64,000 nt of DNA from Gloeopeniophorella convolvens. Its lineage: Eukaryota > Basidiomycota > Agaricomycetes > Russulales. Shown piece after piece: positions 1 through 11,943 of the stretch. The position numbers and the translations under genes are program-made. Each line of letters opens with the position of its first letter. The stretch's first letter is position 1. The notes below the pieces were generated by a model. That model did no database searches, was not told where the DNA came from, and saw only the letters and a program-made list of their open reading frames with translations. The DNA lies in assembly GCA_022496205.1 (NCBI GenBank), contig WTXD01000023.1, positions 62,001 to 126,000 of the forward strand. The letters are read 5' to 3'.

Positions 1-521
1 TGGTAGAAGAGGAAGGCGAGGAACTTATTTGGGGTAGGGAGATCAGCGGCACTACGGCTGGAGCGAGCGGGGCACGCACGAGGGACGCAAGGATCGCCCA
101 GGCGAGAAAGGCGGTGGCAGAGCCGTTGCTCATCGGGCAGTGGAATGCCTATACACGGTGAGGACGCCAGGGCGGAGCCGAATAGCAGCAGAAAGCGGGC
201 AAAGGTAGGGCAAAGGGAGCGAGAAGGACGGGAAGGGGGCGGACTCGAAGAGGGGAAGGAGAGAGCGACTGCGAATGAATGTATCGAAGCTGTCACCACA
301 CAAAACTCGAATCCAAATTCGAATTCGCCTGTTCCATTATCTCCCTTCCCTAATCAGGCAGTCCTCCAGCCTCATCCCCGATTCGTCTCTCCCACGTTTC
401 CGTGATAAAGCTGCTTCTTTGCTTCGCGTTCCTTTTTCCATAGCTACATCAGGTCGCCTTACTGTACATCTTCAACGTCCCACGATCCCTGGCCTCGCTA
501 TTTATACACCAACCCGGTCTA
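1..521. other. left edge, no gene called
   Basis: No complete gene is visible. On the minus strand an ATG at 133-131 opens a frame that runs off the left end (44 codons, starting MSNGSATAFLAWAILAS, hydrophobic). It could be the first exon or signal peptide of a gene cut by the window. The remaining stretch up to the reductase stop codon is its 3' flank and holds no supported feature. Confidence 0.25.
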
Positions 522-1757
522 CTAGTGCGTCTTGACTGAAAACTCTGCAGCTTTTTCGACCTCCTCGTCGAACAGGTTGATCGACCACGTCAAGGGCGAG
601 AACGTAATCGGGATGTTGAATCTGACGCGGTTGTTCTTCCCGATCGCGCTGATCTTCTCATAATCCTCCTGGCTCAGCTCGATCTGCTTGAAATTTGACA
701 GGACCCGGTCTACGATTGATGAATCGCCTGTCAGTGCCGAGCACGACGTCATCCCGTCCGTATGTTGCACGTCACTCACCCTTCTGCACCGACTTGGGGA
801 TGACAGAGTAACCACGATACACACCCCACGCCACCAGCACTTGGGCCGTCGTCGCGCCCAGGCGGTCTGCGACCTCCTTGACCTCGGGGTAGTCGACCAG
901 CTTCGTCTTGCCTTGCACTGCCGTACCTTCGTCAGCACCGGAACAAAACGATCGTGATACCCGGAAGCCGAAAACACGCACAATTGTTTCCGAGCGGCGA
1001 GTACGCCGTGAGGTGGATGTTCTCATTCTTGCAGTACTCCACCAAGTCGTCCTGCGGGAGCAGCGGGTGCGCCTCGACCTGGTTCGCCGCCGGCCGCTCG
1101 CCCGTCGCCTTGATGATCGCCTCGAGGTGCGCGACCGTGAAGTTGCTCACGCCGACCGCGCGCACCTTGCCTGTCTCGCGCAGCTTGAGCATCGCGCGCC
1201 ACGTGTCGACGAGCGACGTCTCCGTGTCGAGGTCAGCCTCCTTGTCGTTTCCGGCGCGCAGCGGGTACAGCCCGCGCCCGGGCTGGAACGCGACGGGCCA
1301 GTGGATCAGGTACAGGTCCAGGTAGGGCGTGCCGAGCTGTGCGAGCGTGATGTCGAGCTGCTTCTCAACTTCCGCTGGCTGGTGCGCGTCGTTCCACAGC
1401 TTGGACGTGATGAAGAGCTCCTCGCGCTTGACGATCGACGGCACAACCTTCTTCAGGGCGGCGCCGACCTGTTACATGCGCTATAAGCGGGACGCACATA
1501 CCAAAGTACTGGCAAACGCACCTCATCCTGGTTTTCATACACGTACGCACAATCGAGGTGGCGGTATCCCGCCTCGACGGCCCACACGACCTACAGATCC
1601 ACCAGTCCAGCATCAGCTTCCAAAGCGCGCACATCCCCTCCCCGCCTCGCCGACGTACAGCATTCTCGACTTCATGCGGCTTCGAGAGCCACGTCCCGAG
1701 CCCAATCTGCGGGATCGTGGTGCCGTTATTCAGCGTGAGGGTCTTTCCGTGCGACAT
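522..1757 (-). CDS. aldo-keto reductase (GCY1/xylose-reductase-like), five exons
   Basis: NADPH-dependent reductase of carbonyl compounds, expected to be cytosolic. Exons on the minus strand are 1757-1659, 1590-1522, 1468-982, 926-780 and 709-522. They sum to 990 nt and code for 329 residues, the usual AKR length. The start [20 protein letters not shown] matches the first AKR strands. The catalytic tetrad is visible: Asp and Tyr in [10 protein letters not shown], Lys in TSKLWND and His in [13 protein letters not shown], the usual cofactor-side motif, lies near the C-terminus. An in-frame ATG upstream at 1826 exists but has no AKR similarity, so 1757 is preferred. Whether the substrate is glycerol, an aldose or an aldehyde cannot be told from the sequence. 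No paralogue lies nearby; the reductase at 45.6 kb belongs to a different AKR subfamily. Confidence 0.9.
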
Positions 1758-4700
1758 CGTTAGTCCGGGGGCGGGTGTGGAAATGGAATGCGAATGCGAA
1801 TGGATACATACCTGCGCCAGAGTCACCTGTTCTTATACCCCGCCCGTCAGAGCGCGACGCAGGCGCGGACTGCCGGCCCGCGCGGCGGCGCGGAAGCAGA
1901 CGGCGCCGGGATAGAAGGGCGTTGTCGCAATTGTTGCTGCGTCTGCGCGCACGTCCACTGGGACGTGCCGGGGATTCTTCGGTTTCTCGTATGCTGGGAG
2001 ACGCGCAAGATAGCCCAGCATTGCGCGCAACGGGAGGTGCAGGGCTTGTGCGAGGCTGTGGGGTTTCTTCCCTCTTGCGATGGTGGTGCGCTATCGGGAG
2101 GCGGAGACAGGATGCGGGGTGCCGTGCGCGCGGAGGCAGAAGGAAGCGGCGCGGGGACGGGCCACGGGCATCCGCTTGCGTCGGGTGCGCGGGCCGTGTC
2201 GCCGGTAAGGCACCGTCGCAGTCACGGCCTCGAGGCTGCGCGCTCGATGGGGTGGGCGGCGGACGATGCGAGGGGCGCAGAGGCGATGAAGGCTGCGATG
2301 CGTGATTGGCGTTCAGGTTGCGCCGTCTTGGGCTGGGTGGCGTACTTCGCGCGGCGAAGATGGCGATTGTGATGTTTGTGTGATGGAGTGTTCGGATCGA
2401 CCTGCCAAATGCGCGTTTGTTTGTTCACAGTAGTGCGACTTCACATTCACATTGAATAAATACAGGCACTGCGAATCAGCAGGGTATTCGAGTGATATCG
2501 AAGACACCACCGCCGTCCTTCCAGCTCTCGGATGCCCAACAAGGTGACAGTGGTCCAAGTATGCATCTGCACGTTCGCATCGAAAACTTTTGCCCTCGAT
2601 GCATGCACCGAGCCCGAGCCACGCGAGGGGTTCCGTGCTTCCACAGCGCCGAAGGTCGATGGTACGGATGCACTAGAGCGTGATTTACGCCTCCGCGCTG
2701 AACGTGTCCGCACCTACGCAGCCGGTTAGGCTATTGAGACATCTTTGCAGAGGGGTAGCGCAGCTCTCTCCTACGAGAGTCCATGAAAGATGCGGTACGA
2801 TTGCACCGGCAGAAGGATGGGCGACTTGATGAGTGCCGCACGAAGAACGATGGATCCGAGGGTGGGAGGGTAAGTGAGTTCGTGATACGCCCTCGGGCGC
2901 TGACTATGTCACGCTCCATCTCGTCGCCTCGCATGACAGCTCGCAGAGCCATAAGCCCTGTGCGCGCTCAGTTGATGCAGCCGTCGACGTCGGGCTACCC
3001 AGGTTGGCACGGTGCTACCAAATTGCCTACATAGCTACGGCAGAATCGGGCCGACGACAATCCCGGGCCGGCGAAGAAGCAACGACGTCATCCCAGCTTC
3101 CAGCCGCGACCTCGAGCAGAAGTCGGTGAAGACACGGCGCCTGTAGACTGAACCAGGCATCTCCATCCCGAACCACGGGCAAGCGACCGAATTGTGCGGC
3201 GCTGCTGGGTGGCCGTATCTCGGACTCGCGCGAACGAGAGCGAACCTCGCGGAAGTACAACACCAGACTCGAGCATCTGTGACGTGCGGCTTCGGAAGTA
3301 CACTTTTGGGCGCAGGTGGCGTGCCGTTGCGCGTGGTTGTGAGAGTTAACCTGGGCTGACCTTGTGCTCGCGTTCAAATATAGGCCGGCCAGTACGTGAA
3401 GCTGGCCGAGAACGAGCGCAACCCAGTGGCCTTGTGCTGGTTAGATAGAGCGAAACAAGGCTGACCCAGACAGGTCTGTGAACAGTTGACTGCTACTTCA
3501 TTGAACATTTATTATACCCGGTTGGCTTATAACCCCGGTGCTCTGGAGCTACAAAATGAGGGCTTGGAGCACAGAGATAAAGTGTGCTTACCTAAGCGCG
3601 GGCGAGCATGTGCATGTGGTGGTACGCCCTGCATCATGCGCCGCGCCGACTCGGGCGATCATCTGCTGGTAAAGGACACCACACGACCAACCCTTCCCCG
3701 TTGGTCACGACGGGCGAGATCGATCGTGGGCCAGGGCCAGAAAAGAGTGCCAAAGGCTCCTGAGGGCGCGCTGCGCAAACGGGCACACCTGCCCTCCGTG
3801 GGCAGGTGGCACGGGTGCCAGGCATATGTGCTGGCGTCATCATGTGCGCGGCGGAGCAAGCTCGACTATAAGCCAAATTGCAAAGCGGAGGTCCGTGGGC
3901 GCGAGCGGGACCTGCATGCGGGTGGAACTTGATAGCTCCTGATAGGCGCTGAAGCCGGGCTGGCAGAACGAGGGTGGCACGCGCAGGCAACGGAAGTTGG
4001 ACAGACACGGAAGAGAAAGCAACGGCGAATCAAGAGATATGAGTGCCAATGAAAACGGCGTGGCGCAGCCGAGGGCGGACGATGACGAGAGCCCAGATAA
4101 GCCCTAGCTCCCAGACCCAGGCGCGACCAGACGAGCAGCGACAGAAATGAGAGAAAGGTGGCGTCGTATATAGCTACATTAACGGACGCGTTGCGCTGGC
4201 AGGGGGCGCGGAGAGAGGACAGGCTACATATTTGGGCTCGGGCTGGATCCCACGGATAATGGACGGCGCGTCGTCGTTGTGCGTGTTTAGTTCGGCGGTC
4301 CGCTGACCTAGCTATCGGGATGTGACGTGCATAACGCGAGAGGCGGCTTCGCGGACGTATTAATAGATGGGATGATCAAGGCACGGGGCGGTGCATAGTA
4401 TGTAAGTGCCAGGGTTGAAGCGAGATGAGGAGGCCCGGGCAGACGAACAGTTGACGCGAGTAGGAGGACGACACGTGTCCTGCGTCGTTGCTGGGGCGAG
4501 TGGGCTCGATGCAGTGCGATCCTAATAGAGTCCATGGGGCGAGCAAGAGGTCTGCGGAGATGTAGAGAAGACGCAGGCGGTCGGGAAGGGGCTGTCGGGG
4601 GAGGAGCGGGGTAAATGGCGATGAGGGTGGTCATTGAAAAGGAAAAAAAATCAAATAGCGCTGGCACGCTCTCGTCCAGTTGACACTCGCCATGATTTGA

Positions 4701-5024
4701 GCGGGGTCGCACCTGATTACAGGTCTACACCCTCTCTTGCTTGTCAGGTTGCCCGTTCCCGTATTGTCGCTTTCCTTCCTTCCTATATACACCTGCGGCC
4801 TCTTCACAACGCCGTCGAACACGTTCAATCACTGCCTCGCGGTCTTCACGTGTCCGGGGCGTGCCAAAGTCAATTTCACTCGGGCCACATCCCCGCGCCG
4901 GTGAGTCTTCCGCTCGGCCGTGCCAGTGAATAGCGTAGTAATCTGGCGCGTATTATGTCTGTACAGCGAAGTATTACGGTCATTTCCCAAGCTGCGAGAG
5001 TAAGAACGGAAGTAGAGCGCCGAA
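1758..5024. other. 3.3-kb intergenic region
   Basis: I see no supported gene here. Several 60-194-codon open frames exist between 1.8 and 4.9 kb. They overlap on both strands, have repetitive arginine- and alanine-rich compositions typical of GC-rich noncoding DNA, and match no family I know. The part at 1830-2350 is distinctly GC-rich. A TATATA string at 4784-4789, 240 bp before the RhoGEF start, is a weak promoter candidate. Confidence 0.5.
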
Positions 5025-8000
5025 ATGGAAAGTGTTGCAGGCCCAGGCGACTGGGACCCTTCTGCTGAGCCTCGTTCACCCCTCGTGGACTCGGCTCCTT
5101 CACTCGGTTCAATTTCACCCTCTTATGAGCCACCAAGGCCTTCAAGGTTGAAGTCACCTCCTCTCCCTGCTCGTTCTCCGCTCCGTCCACCAGCCCGCTC
5201 TGTCACCGTCCCAAGGGTCGGTCGCTCCTCCCCCGACATGCCCATCCCTATCCTCCACGCAGCCTCTTTCAGCTCTATCTCTACTCTCATTGGTGGCTCT
5301 CCAGCGGAGCCCATCATCATCGATGGAGGCTTCGACAGCGAGAAACCAAGGGTGCACCCAACACTCTTCATGCCACGAACACCCTCCCCTGACAAACCCC
5401 TCCCTATCACCCCCTCTACCCCGTCTGCGAACTTCCTCGAGAAGATCACCCTCGACTCCGTCACCTTGATTGGTTCTGAGGATTCACCACCTTATTCTAC
5501 CACCCTACCACCCAAGGTCCTGTCTAGCGGGCGCACTAAACGCACACATGCCCTTCTCGAGCTCATCGAGTCTGAGCGTGCCTACGCCTCAGACCTTGCT
5601 CTCATTCGCGACATCCACCTTCCTGTTGCCCTCGGTGAGTGTACCGCACTGTGCGTAGACACGTAACCTAATCGACGGGCCCGCTCCACAGGCAATGAGC
5701 CTCCCATTCCGACGCCTCCCCAATCATCCTCTTCATCCGGCCGTACGCTCTCCACCGCCTCCGGCTCATCTACCTCCTCTCTCGGCCCGCCCATGACACA
5801 AGAAGACGTGCGCATCATTTTCAGCAATATTGCAGAACTTGCCGCGTTTGCCGACGATTTCGTCGACCGCCTCGAGTCTGCGATGGGCGACGTCCTCTCG
5901 AGTGGTGAGGGCGAGGACCGCGTCGGAACCTTGTTTGTCGAGATGGTGCGAAGGTCCCCGTCTCTATAGCATACTTTCTTCCGCTGACGCTTCCCAGATC
6001 CCACGTATGGAACCACCCTACATGCTCTACATCACACATCACCCAGCCGCGCTCACACATCTCAACGCGCTTCCCCAAACACCTGCACTCGCGGCGTATC
6101 ATGCCACCACTCGCACGCTCGCCCAGCAGCTCTCGCATGCTTGGGACCTACCCTCGTTGCTTATCAAGCCAGTGCAGCGTCTACTCAAGTATTCGCTCCT
6201 TTTGCACGCCATCATCGAGGAGACGCCCGATTCCCACGGCGACAAGGAAAACCTCCGGCGCGCCAAAGCGATGGTTGAGGTCGTTTCGCACGCCGTCAAT
6301 GAGGGTCAGCGCCGGCGCGAAGTAGTCAAAGAGGTCTTCGCTGCCGGGAAGCCTGCAGAGCTGCTCAAGAAGAAGGGCCTGGGCATCGTCGGGCGGGTGC
6401 GCGGCGTGAGCGTACCCAAGAGCATCTCCAGTCGGACAGCGAGGAAGCCGAGCGCGTCGCAGAGATGGAGCGCGACATGCGTCGCGCGAAGCGTTCATCC
6501 AGCAGTTCGCGAAGGAGACGTTGGAATGGGTCAAGTCCGTCCAGGCACTGATGTCCGCTCTGCGCGTCTGGGCGGAGGGCTTCGGGCGTGTGATCGGCCT
6601 GGGGCCCGACGTCACCTCGGAGGCGTTCGACGCGTTCCTCGTCGTCGTCGACAAGCAGCTCTCCTCGCTCTGCACGGACCTCGAGGTCGTCATGCGAGAA
6701 CAGCTGCTAACGCAGCTCAGCGCGCTCATCGACACGACCAAGCGCCCCGCACTCCTCCTGGAGACGCTCCACGCCCTCGAGCCACATCACTATGCACTGC
6801 TCAACCACAACGTCTCGAAAGGCCGGCCACCACCCTCGCTGCACGACGCGTCCATGGCATACGTCGCCCTACGCGCACAACTGCGCGCCGAGCTCCCCGA
6901 CTACCTGCGCCTGCTGAACGGCGGCATCACGTGCTGCGTCGGGCAGCTAGCCAAGTGGCAGGCGCAGCTGTGGCGCGATGTGCGGATGCGCTGGAGCGAG
7001 CTGTGGGACGCGCTCCGCGTCGAGGGCGAGATGAACGCGGGACACGAGGAGACCGAGCGCGTGTGGCGCGCGCGCTGGGACGAGGCGGCGCGCGACCTCC
7101 ACGTGTTGCGCATCCTGCACCCCGAAAAGCTCGCGCTCCGCCCAAAGCAGGCCAAGCCCGTGCTGCCACTTCCTCCCCCCTCCCCAACGGCCGTGCGCGC
7201 GGATGCCGTCCACGCTATGTTCGGCTCGCTCGAGCCTGCGCGGTCGCCGCCCTCCGACGCAGCGTCGTTCGCGGACGCCGTGTCCTCCGCACGCAAGACC
7301 CAGAGCCGCGGCTCCATGGGCACCACAGGCTCCGTGGGCGTGAGTGCGCGACGGCTCGCGCGCCCGCCGTCGACGGAGAGCCTGCGCTCGGCAAAGTCGG
7401 GCAAGTCGTCGGCCGGGCACGGGCAGTATCCAGAGCCCGCGTCGCCGCTGCCGTCCCCACCGACGATGCCGCGGCGGCAGAGCATGCCCATGCCGCTGCG
7501 CAAGGCGTCGTCGCAGGGCCGGCTGCTGGAAGCATTCACGCGCGGCGGGCGCGAGAAGGAGCCCCCGCGCGAGCGCGGCGCCGAGCCTCGCGACGGGGAC
7601 GAGCGCGGGCGCCTCAAGCAGAGCATCGTTGACTCGCTGCGGCCCGCGCTGCCGCGGCGCGCGTCGGGCTCGCGGCGCGTGCGCGCGTCGGATTCGCATC
7701 CGCCGCAGCACGAGCGCGTGCACGCGCACCACCCGCCCGTGCCGCCCGCGCCGCAGTTGACCGTCAGCTCGCGGTGGTACCGCGCGCCGGCGCTGTACTC
7801 GTGCCGCGTCGTGCATGCGTGCGACCCGCCCGCGGGCGTGCAGTACTACGGGCTGCCGTTCTTCCAGCTGTTCCTTGGCGACGAGTACGAGGTGCTCAAG
7901 GAGGCGGGGCACCCGTCGCGGCATCGGGACTTGCCGCTGTTCGTGGACGAGGGCGAGGACTGTTTGCTGCTTGCGCGCGACGCGCATGGGGCGCTCGGGT

Positions 8001-8035
8001 GGCTCCTCGCGAGCTTCCTGTATCCTGTGGACTAG
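5025..8035 (+). CDS. RhoGEF-BAR-SH3 protein (dynamin-binding protein/Tuba-like), frame broken twice
   Basis: Guanine-nucleotide exchange factor for Rho/Cdc42 GTPases coupled to membrane curvature, expected at the cell cortex or endocytic sites. The Ser/Pro-rich N-terminus (residues 1-165) is followed by a DH domain, from HALLELIESERAYASDL to the conserved LIKPVQRLLKYSLLL. Next come a BAR-like helical region, a low-complexity linker rich in Arg and Ser, and a C-terminal SH3-like domain from YRAPALYSC to LLASFLYPVD. Introns are 5635-5691 and 5946-5997. Exon 3 does not stay in one frame: it leaves frame 1 near 6430 and a second frame near 6485, then stays open in frame 2 to the stop. Adding two bases makes the exons sum to 2904 nt (967 aa). 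A GT...AG string at 6406-6431 could be a 26-nt intron that repairs the first break, but that is very short. The domains on either side are intact. The last ~360 nt of the coding region seed the tandem repeats downstream. Confidence 0.8.
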
Positions 8036-10644
8036 CGTTCTCTTCCATTACTTCTGTGCCCTTTTTTCTTTTCTTTTTTGCGCTCGTGCCATCCACGCTC
8101 ACTACCCGCCTGTCACATCCCTGCCCTTCGGCTTCCTGCATCATACTGACACCTACCCCTGCATTACCCTCTCCCCTAATCGTCCTTCTGCTCCCTCCTG
8201 TGGATACCGATACCATCTACTGTTGTTGTGCATCTAGATGCTGCGTATCTATCGCTGCTGCTTGTACATTGGTACCCACATGCTTGTTGTATGTCACACA
8301 GTATGTCGCACACTGGACCTAGTACGCTTCCAGGGACGTGCTGCGGTGACTTCGCCGTCGGAGGCGAGGCGGCTTTCGTGACATAGATCCCGTGACCGTG
8401 ACTCCCTCCTCGCGACGACGGCTTTCATCCTCCCTCTCAGCCTCCTGCTCCAGAGTCCAAACGCCCCATAGACTCGGAGGCACCACGACCCCGTCGAAAC
8501 ACGCCTCCCGCGGGCTAGAAAAAACCAAATCCAATGCAAAGCAGAGCCGACGCGGATGGACGCCCACGTAATGCCGCCGTCTCGCTTAGCGGAGTGTCAG
8601 GTGCCTACGCGCCCATTGGGCGCATTCACGGATCGCCCACCACGAATTTGTGCCAGCGCTTCAACTACGACGCGCAGCCTCGATACTGTGCACCCACATG
8701 CCCACGGCCGAAGAACGCGTTGTGCAGCTCGAGGCTGCGCTCGATGACGAGCGCACGCGGCGGCGCGACGCTGACGAGCTCGCGCGCAGAGACATCGCGT
8801 CGCTGACGGGCCAACTCGACGTGGCTCGTGGGGAGCGCCATCAGCTGGAGGAGCAAGTCGAGGCGCTGTGGAAGCTGGTGTATTTGTACAGGGGTGAGCT
8901 ATTAGATCCGATTAAAGAGGCGGACCTACTGCCGCTTGCATGTTTCGGGGTCGAGGTGGGTCCACTGTCATGTCCTGAAGGTTTGTCGTGTCACTGGGGT
9001 TCCCCGCCAAGTTCATCAAGGACGTCGAGGTGGAGGATGTGCCAGCTGGGCCCTTACGTCGGCCCAGCGCTCCCGTGAAAGCATGCAAGGATGAGGCTAT
9101 ATCGATCTACGACAGCGATGATTCTGTCCAAGACGTCAAACCTCGTATCGATTCTGCTACTCCACCGCCCCCGCGCGAATACGAAGTATGTCGAGATCTG
9201 CGACCGGCGCGACGCAATGCTGACTCAGTGTTAGGACGGGGAGATAAGGTGTACAACATCGCCCCCCTCAAGTCCTCCAAATGTGCGAGGACGTCGAAGC
9301 ACCAGTCCTATGAACAATTCTGCGACGACACGGCGTCGGGTTGAAACGTCTCCCTCCCCGTCAACAAGGGGCTCTGATCCCTGTGAAGCGTCTCGTCCCT
9401 CACGCCGCCCGCGACTTGCAGACTCCGCTGTCGATGCTGCCTCTCCCGTCTCACGGCGGCCATCTCACTTGTTCAAAATCCCCGACTCTTTGATCGATCG
9501 TATCTCCACTATCGCTGCCGTCCCAGTTGCAAATGTTGCTCCGGTCGCATCTGGTGGTGACTATCCCGACTACGTTTCCCGCCGCTTTCTCTACGAGGCT
9601 TACGGATTCGCTCCACAAGCACTGTTGCACCAACACGCACCCGATGCTATCTCATTCAGGTGCAAGAATGTCTTTTTTCCCCAATGGGTGAAGAATCCCG
9701 GATTACCACTAGAGCCCGGGCAGCCTGGGACGATCTTGACTATGCAGAAGGACATGCTAGACTTTCGTCCATTGACACTCTTTATTCGCTCACCGGTAGA
9801 TAGCGCTACTGTGGGGCTCTATATGGGCGAATACGAAGCCGTCGTCTGCCCGACTCCATTAGCTAATATAGAGTTCCAGAATCTTCCGCATGCGGTAAGC
9901 CTTGACTGCCTTCTCGAGGATCCTGTTCTGACGCGACTACGTGAAGACCCGAGATGCGTGGGCGGATTTTATCCTGCGCTCTGGAAGCTGGTCGTGCTTC
10001 ACGTCTGCCCGGACACGCATATGGCTTCGCAAGTACGGGAAAGTAGTCACCGACTCATCAGTCGCTGAAACGTTCGCTCAGCACCGTGCTGCGCATTTCA
10101 AGAAGGGAGGAAAGATGAGAGGAAGCAAAATTGGATTGTGCAAACGAGACGTCCTCAATGCCTTCGATTCGGGTGACGAGGTACGTGGGAGCAGCCCTCA
10201 CCTGTTTCTCAAGGGGCTCATGGTGGACAGACGTTCTTAGTGTACCTTCTGCGCCCTCTATCGTACGACGTCGCTTTCTCGGAGGATATGCGCAGCCGCT
10301 GTTCTCGGGCGTCATCCGGCGGCGCACCTCCGCAGAGCGAGGTCGAGGCCAAAGGAGGGAACCAACCTATTGACGAGCCCGAGCCCCCATCAGCATCACG
10401 ACAATAGTCACGGAGAAGCTGCAGCACTACCTCTACCAGACGCCAAAGCGATTTCGCTCTGATCCTGCTCATGGTACGGGTTCGTGATCTGGCCGTGAGC
10501 CTGTTTATGATTGCACCAAGGTATGACTTCGCCGGCTCATACCATGTCGGCGTTTGTCACTCGAATGATCTTACACCATCTATATTGCAACGCAGATGAT
10601 GCTACAATACTACACAAAACGGCTTGTTGCACCTTCGGTGCACA
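7675..10644 (+). repeat. tandem unit A: RhoGEF 3' end plus coiled-coil gene copy A
   Basis: First of three direct repeats. It starts inside the last RhoGEF exon, at the linker before the SH3 domain, and covers the SH3 coding part, the 3' flank and coiled-coil gene A with its 3' flank. It is taken as ancestral because its SH3 segment is continuous with the full RhoGEF gene. Landmarks shared by all three units include the SH3 coding stretch, a short AT-balanced block ending ...CATCTAGATG near 8238, and the start of the coiled-coil gene. Confidence 0.85.
8698..10407 (+). CDS. coiled-coil protein with DUF6697-like C-terminal domain, copy A
   Basis: Five exons: 8698-8955, 9012-9185, 9235-9894, 9947-10180 and 10231-10407. 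They sum to 1503 nt (500 aa) with all splice sites GT-AG. Residues 1-65 form a charged coiled coil (EERVVQLEAALDDERTRRRD). A low-complexity linker holds an acidic IYDSDDS motif and an RRRVETSPSPS basic patch. The C-terminal ~300 residues form the conserved part: IPDSLIDRISTIAAVPVANV, FPQWVKNPGLPLEPGQPGT, LYMGEYEAVVCPTPL, TRIWLRKYGK and LVYLLRPLSYDVAFSEDM. The MGEYE and final LxYDxxF signatures resemble the basidiomycete DUF6697 family, but I cannot confirm that without a search. Function is unknown. The basic patch and coiled coil would fit a nuclear, DNA- or chromatin-associated protein, which is inference. Copies B and C lie in the next two repeat units. Confidence 0.75.
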
Positions 10645-10668
10645 TCCACAGGATGAACAAAGCCGCAT
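10645..10668. repeat. 24-nt BTB-derived junction filler, units A/B
   Basis: A 24-nt string beginning TCCACAGGATGAACAA sits exactly where unit A ends and unit B begins. It matches 18487-18510 inside double-BTB gene 1 at 22 of 24 positions, with both differences transitions. The matching part of that gene encodes protein on the minus strand, so the copy here is displaced coding sequence. Confidence 0.65.
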
Positions 10669-11223
10669 GGGGTGCGTGCGTGCGTCAGATTCACACCCGC
10701 CGCAGCACGACCGCGCGCACGCGCACCACCCGCCCGTGCCACCCGCTCCGCAGCTGACCGTCAGCACGCGGCGGTGCCGCGCGCGAGCGCTGTACGCGTG
10801 TGACTCGCCCGAGGGCGTGCAGTACTACGGGTTGCCGTTTTTCCAGCTGTTCCTCGGCGACGAGTACGAGGTGCTCAAGGAGGCGGGGCACCCGTCGCGG
10901 CATCGGGACCTGCCGTTGTTTGTAGACGAAGGCGAGGACTGCTTGTTGAATGTACGGTCGATTCTCGGCAAACGCGCAGCGTTTGCGCATCGTAAATACA
11001 TCGTTTTTATACTACTTAAAGTCCATAATAAACTATACTGATTGGCTGCCGCGCACGCTTGAAACCACGTGCACACGACACTGATTTTTCAAGCAAGTGC
11101 GGGGAGAGCTCGCGCACACGCGCTGCGCGCGCGATCCGATTGCAACACTGCTTGCTGCTCGCGCGCGACGCGCACGGGGCGCTCGGGTGGCTCCTTGCGA
11201 GCTTCTTGTATCCCGTGGACTAG
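10669..11223 (+). pseudogene. RhoGEF SH3-domain remnant in unit B, split by a MITE-like insert
   Basis: Copy of the last ~120 codons of the RhoGEF gene. The frame from MGCVRASDSHPPQHDRAHA to VDEGEDCLL is open and close to unit A. It lacks six residues of the first SH3 strand region and has no DH or BAR part. At GEDCLL the reading frame enters the 201-bp insert and continues with unrelated codons to a stop at 11041. The true C-terminal codons (LARDAHGALGWLLASFLYPVD without the insert) resume after the second target-site copy and end at the TAG near 11223. An open frame extends upstream to 10511, so a short chimeric peptide is conceivable, but no promoter is evident. Confidence 0.8.
10946..11146. 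mobile_element. 201-bp MITE-like insertion with 8-bp target-site duplication
   Basis: Compared with unit A, 201 extra bases interrupt the SH3 coding sequence. The octamer ACTGCTTG flanks both sides (10938-10945 and 11147-11154), while unit A has only one equivalent site. The ends are imperfectly inverted: the 5' end starts TTGAATGTACGGTCG and the reverse complement of the 3' end starts GTTGCAATCGGATCG, with a further shared CGCGCAGCG block inside. There is no coding capacity. An 8-bp duplication is typical of hAT-superfamily elements, so this is most likely a non-autonomous hAT-type MITE. I see no second copy in the window. Confidence 0.7.
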
Positions 11224-11943
11224 CGTGCTCTTCCGTTACTTCTGTGTCCTTTTCTTCTTTGTGCTCATGTCTACGCTCACTACCCGCCTGTCACATTTCT
11301 GTCCTTCGGCTCCCTGCATCATACTGACACCTATTCCTGCACTACCCTCTCCCCTAATCATCCTCCTACCCCCATCTCCTGACCTAGTTTGTGTGGATAC
11401 CGATACCATCTACTGTTGTTGTGCATCTAGATGTTGCGTATCTATCACTGCTGCCTGTACGTTGGTATCCGCATGCTTGTTGTATGTCACACAGTATGTC
11501 ACACACTGGACCTACGCTTCCAAGGACTTGCTGCGACTCCACCGACGCGGGATGCCTGGCACGCCGGCTGGGTGCATGTTACGGAGGTGCCAAGCGCGTT
11601 CGTGACATGGTCCCGTGACCGTGACCTCCTCGCGGTGACGACGGCAAGTTCAACTCATCCTCTCCCGGTGTCCTCCTGCTCCAAGCACCCCATAGAGGCA
11701 CCACGACCCCGCCAAAACACGCTTCACGCGGGCTAGAAGCCATGACGGTTCACGTTCAGTACCTAAACGGTGCATGCCAATGCAAAGCAGAGCCCGACGT
11801 GGGTGCGCGCCCACGTAATACCGCTGCCTCGCTTAGCGGAGTGCCAGGTGCCGACGCGCCCACAGCGTGTTCACGGATCCCCCACTACGGATTCGTGCCA
11901 GCACGTCCACGACACGCCGCCCCAAAACCTATCGTGTAGCTAC

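Noticed and set aside
1788..2372. 194-codon frame in a GC-rich region, with overlapping frames on both strands
   Set aside because: Composition is Arg/Ala/Gly-rich in every frame, no motif is present, and length is explained by the lack of stop codons in GC-rich DNA.
3486..4712. Several 60-148-codon frames before the RhoGEF gene
   Set aside because: No family resemblance, no plausible splice structure, and frames on opposite strands overlap.
6406..6431. 26-nt intron in the RhoGEF gene
   Set aside because: Ends fit GT-AG and frame is repaired, but the length is below any normal spliceosomal intron and a second break nearby would remain; missing bases are simpler.
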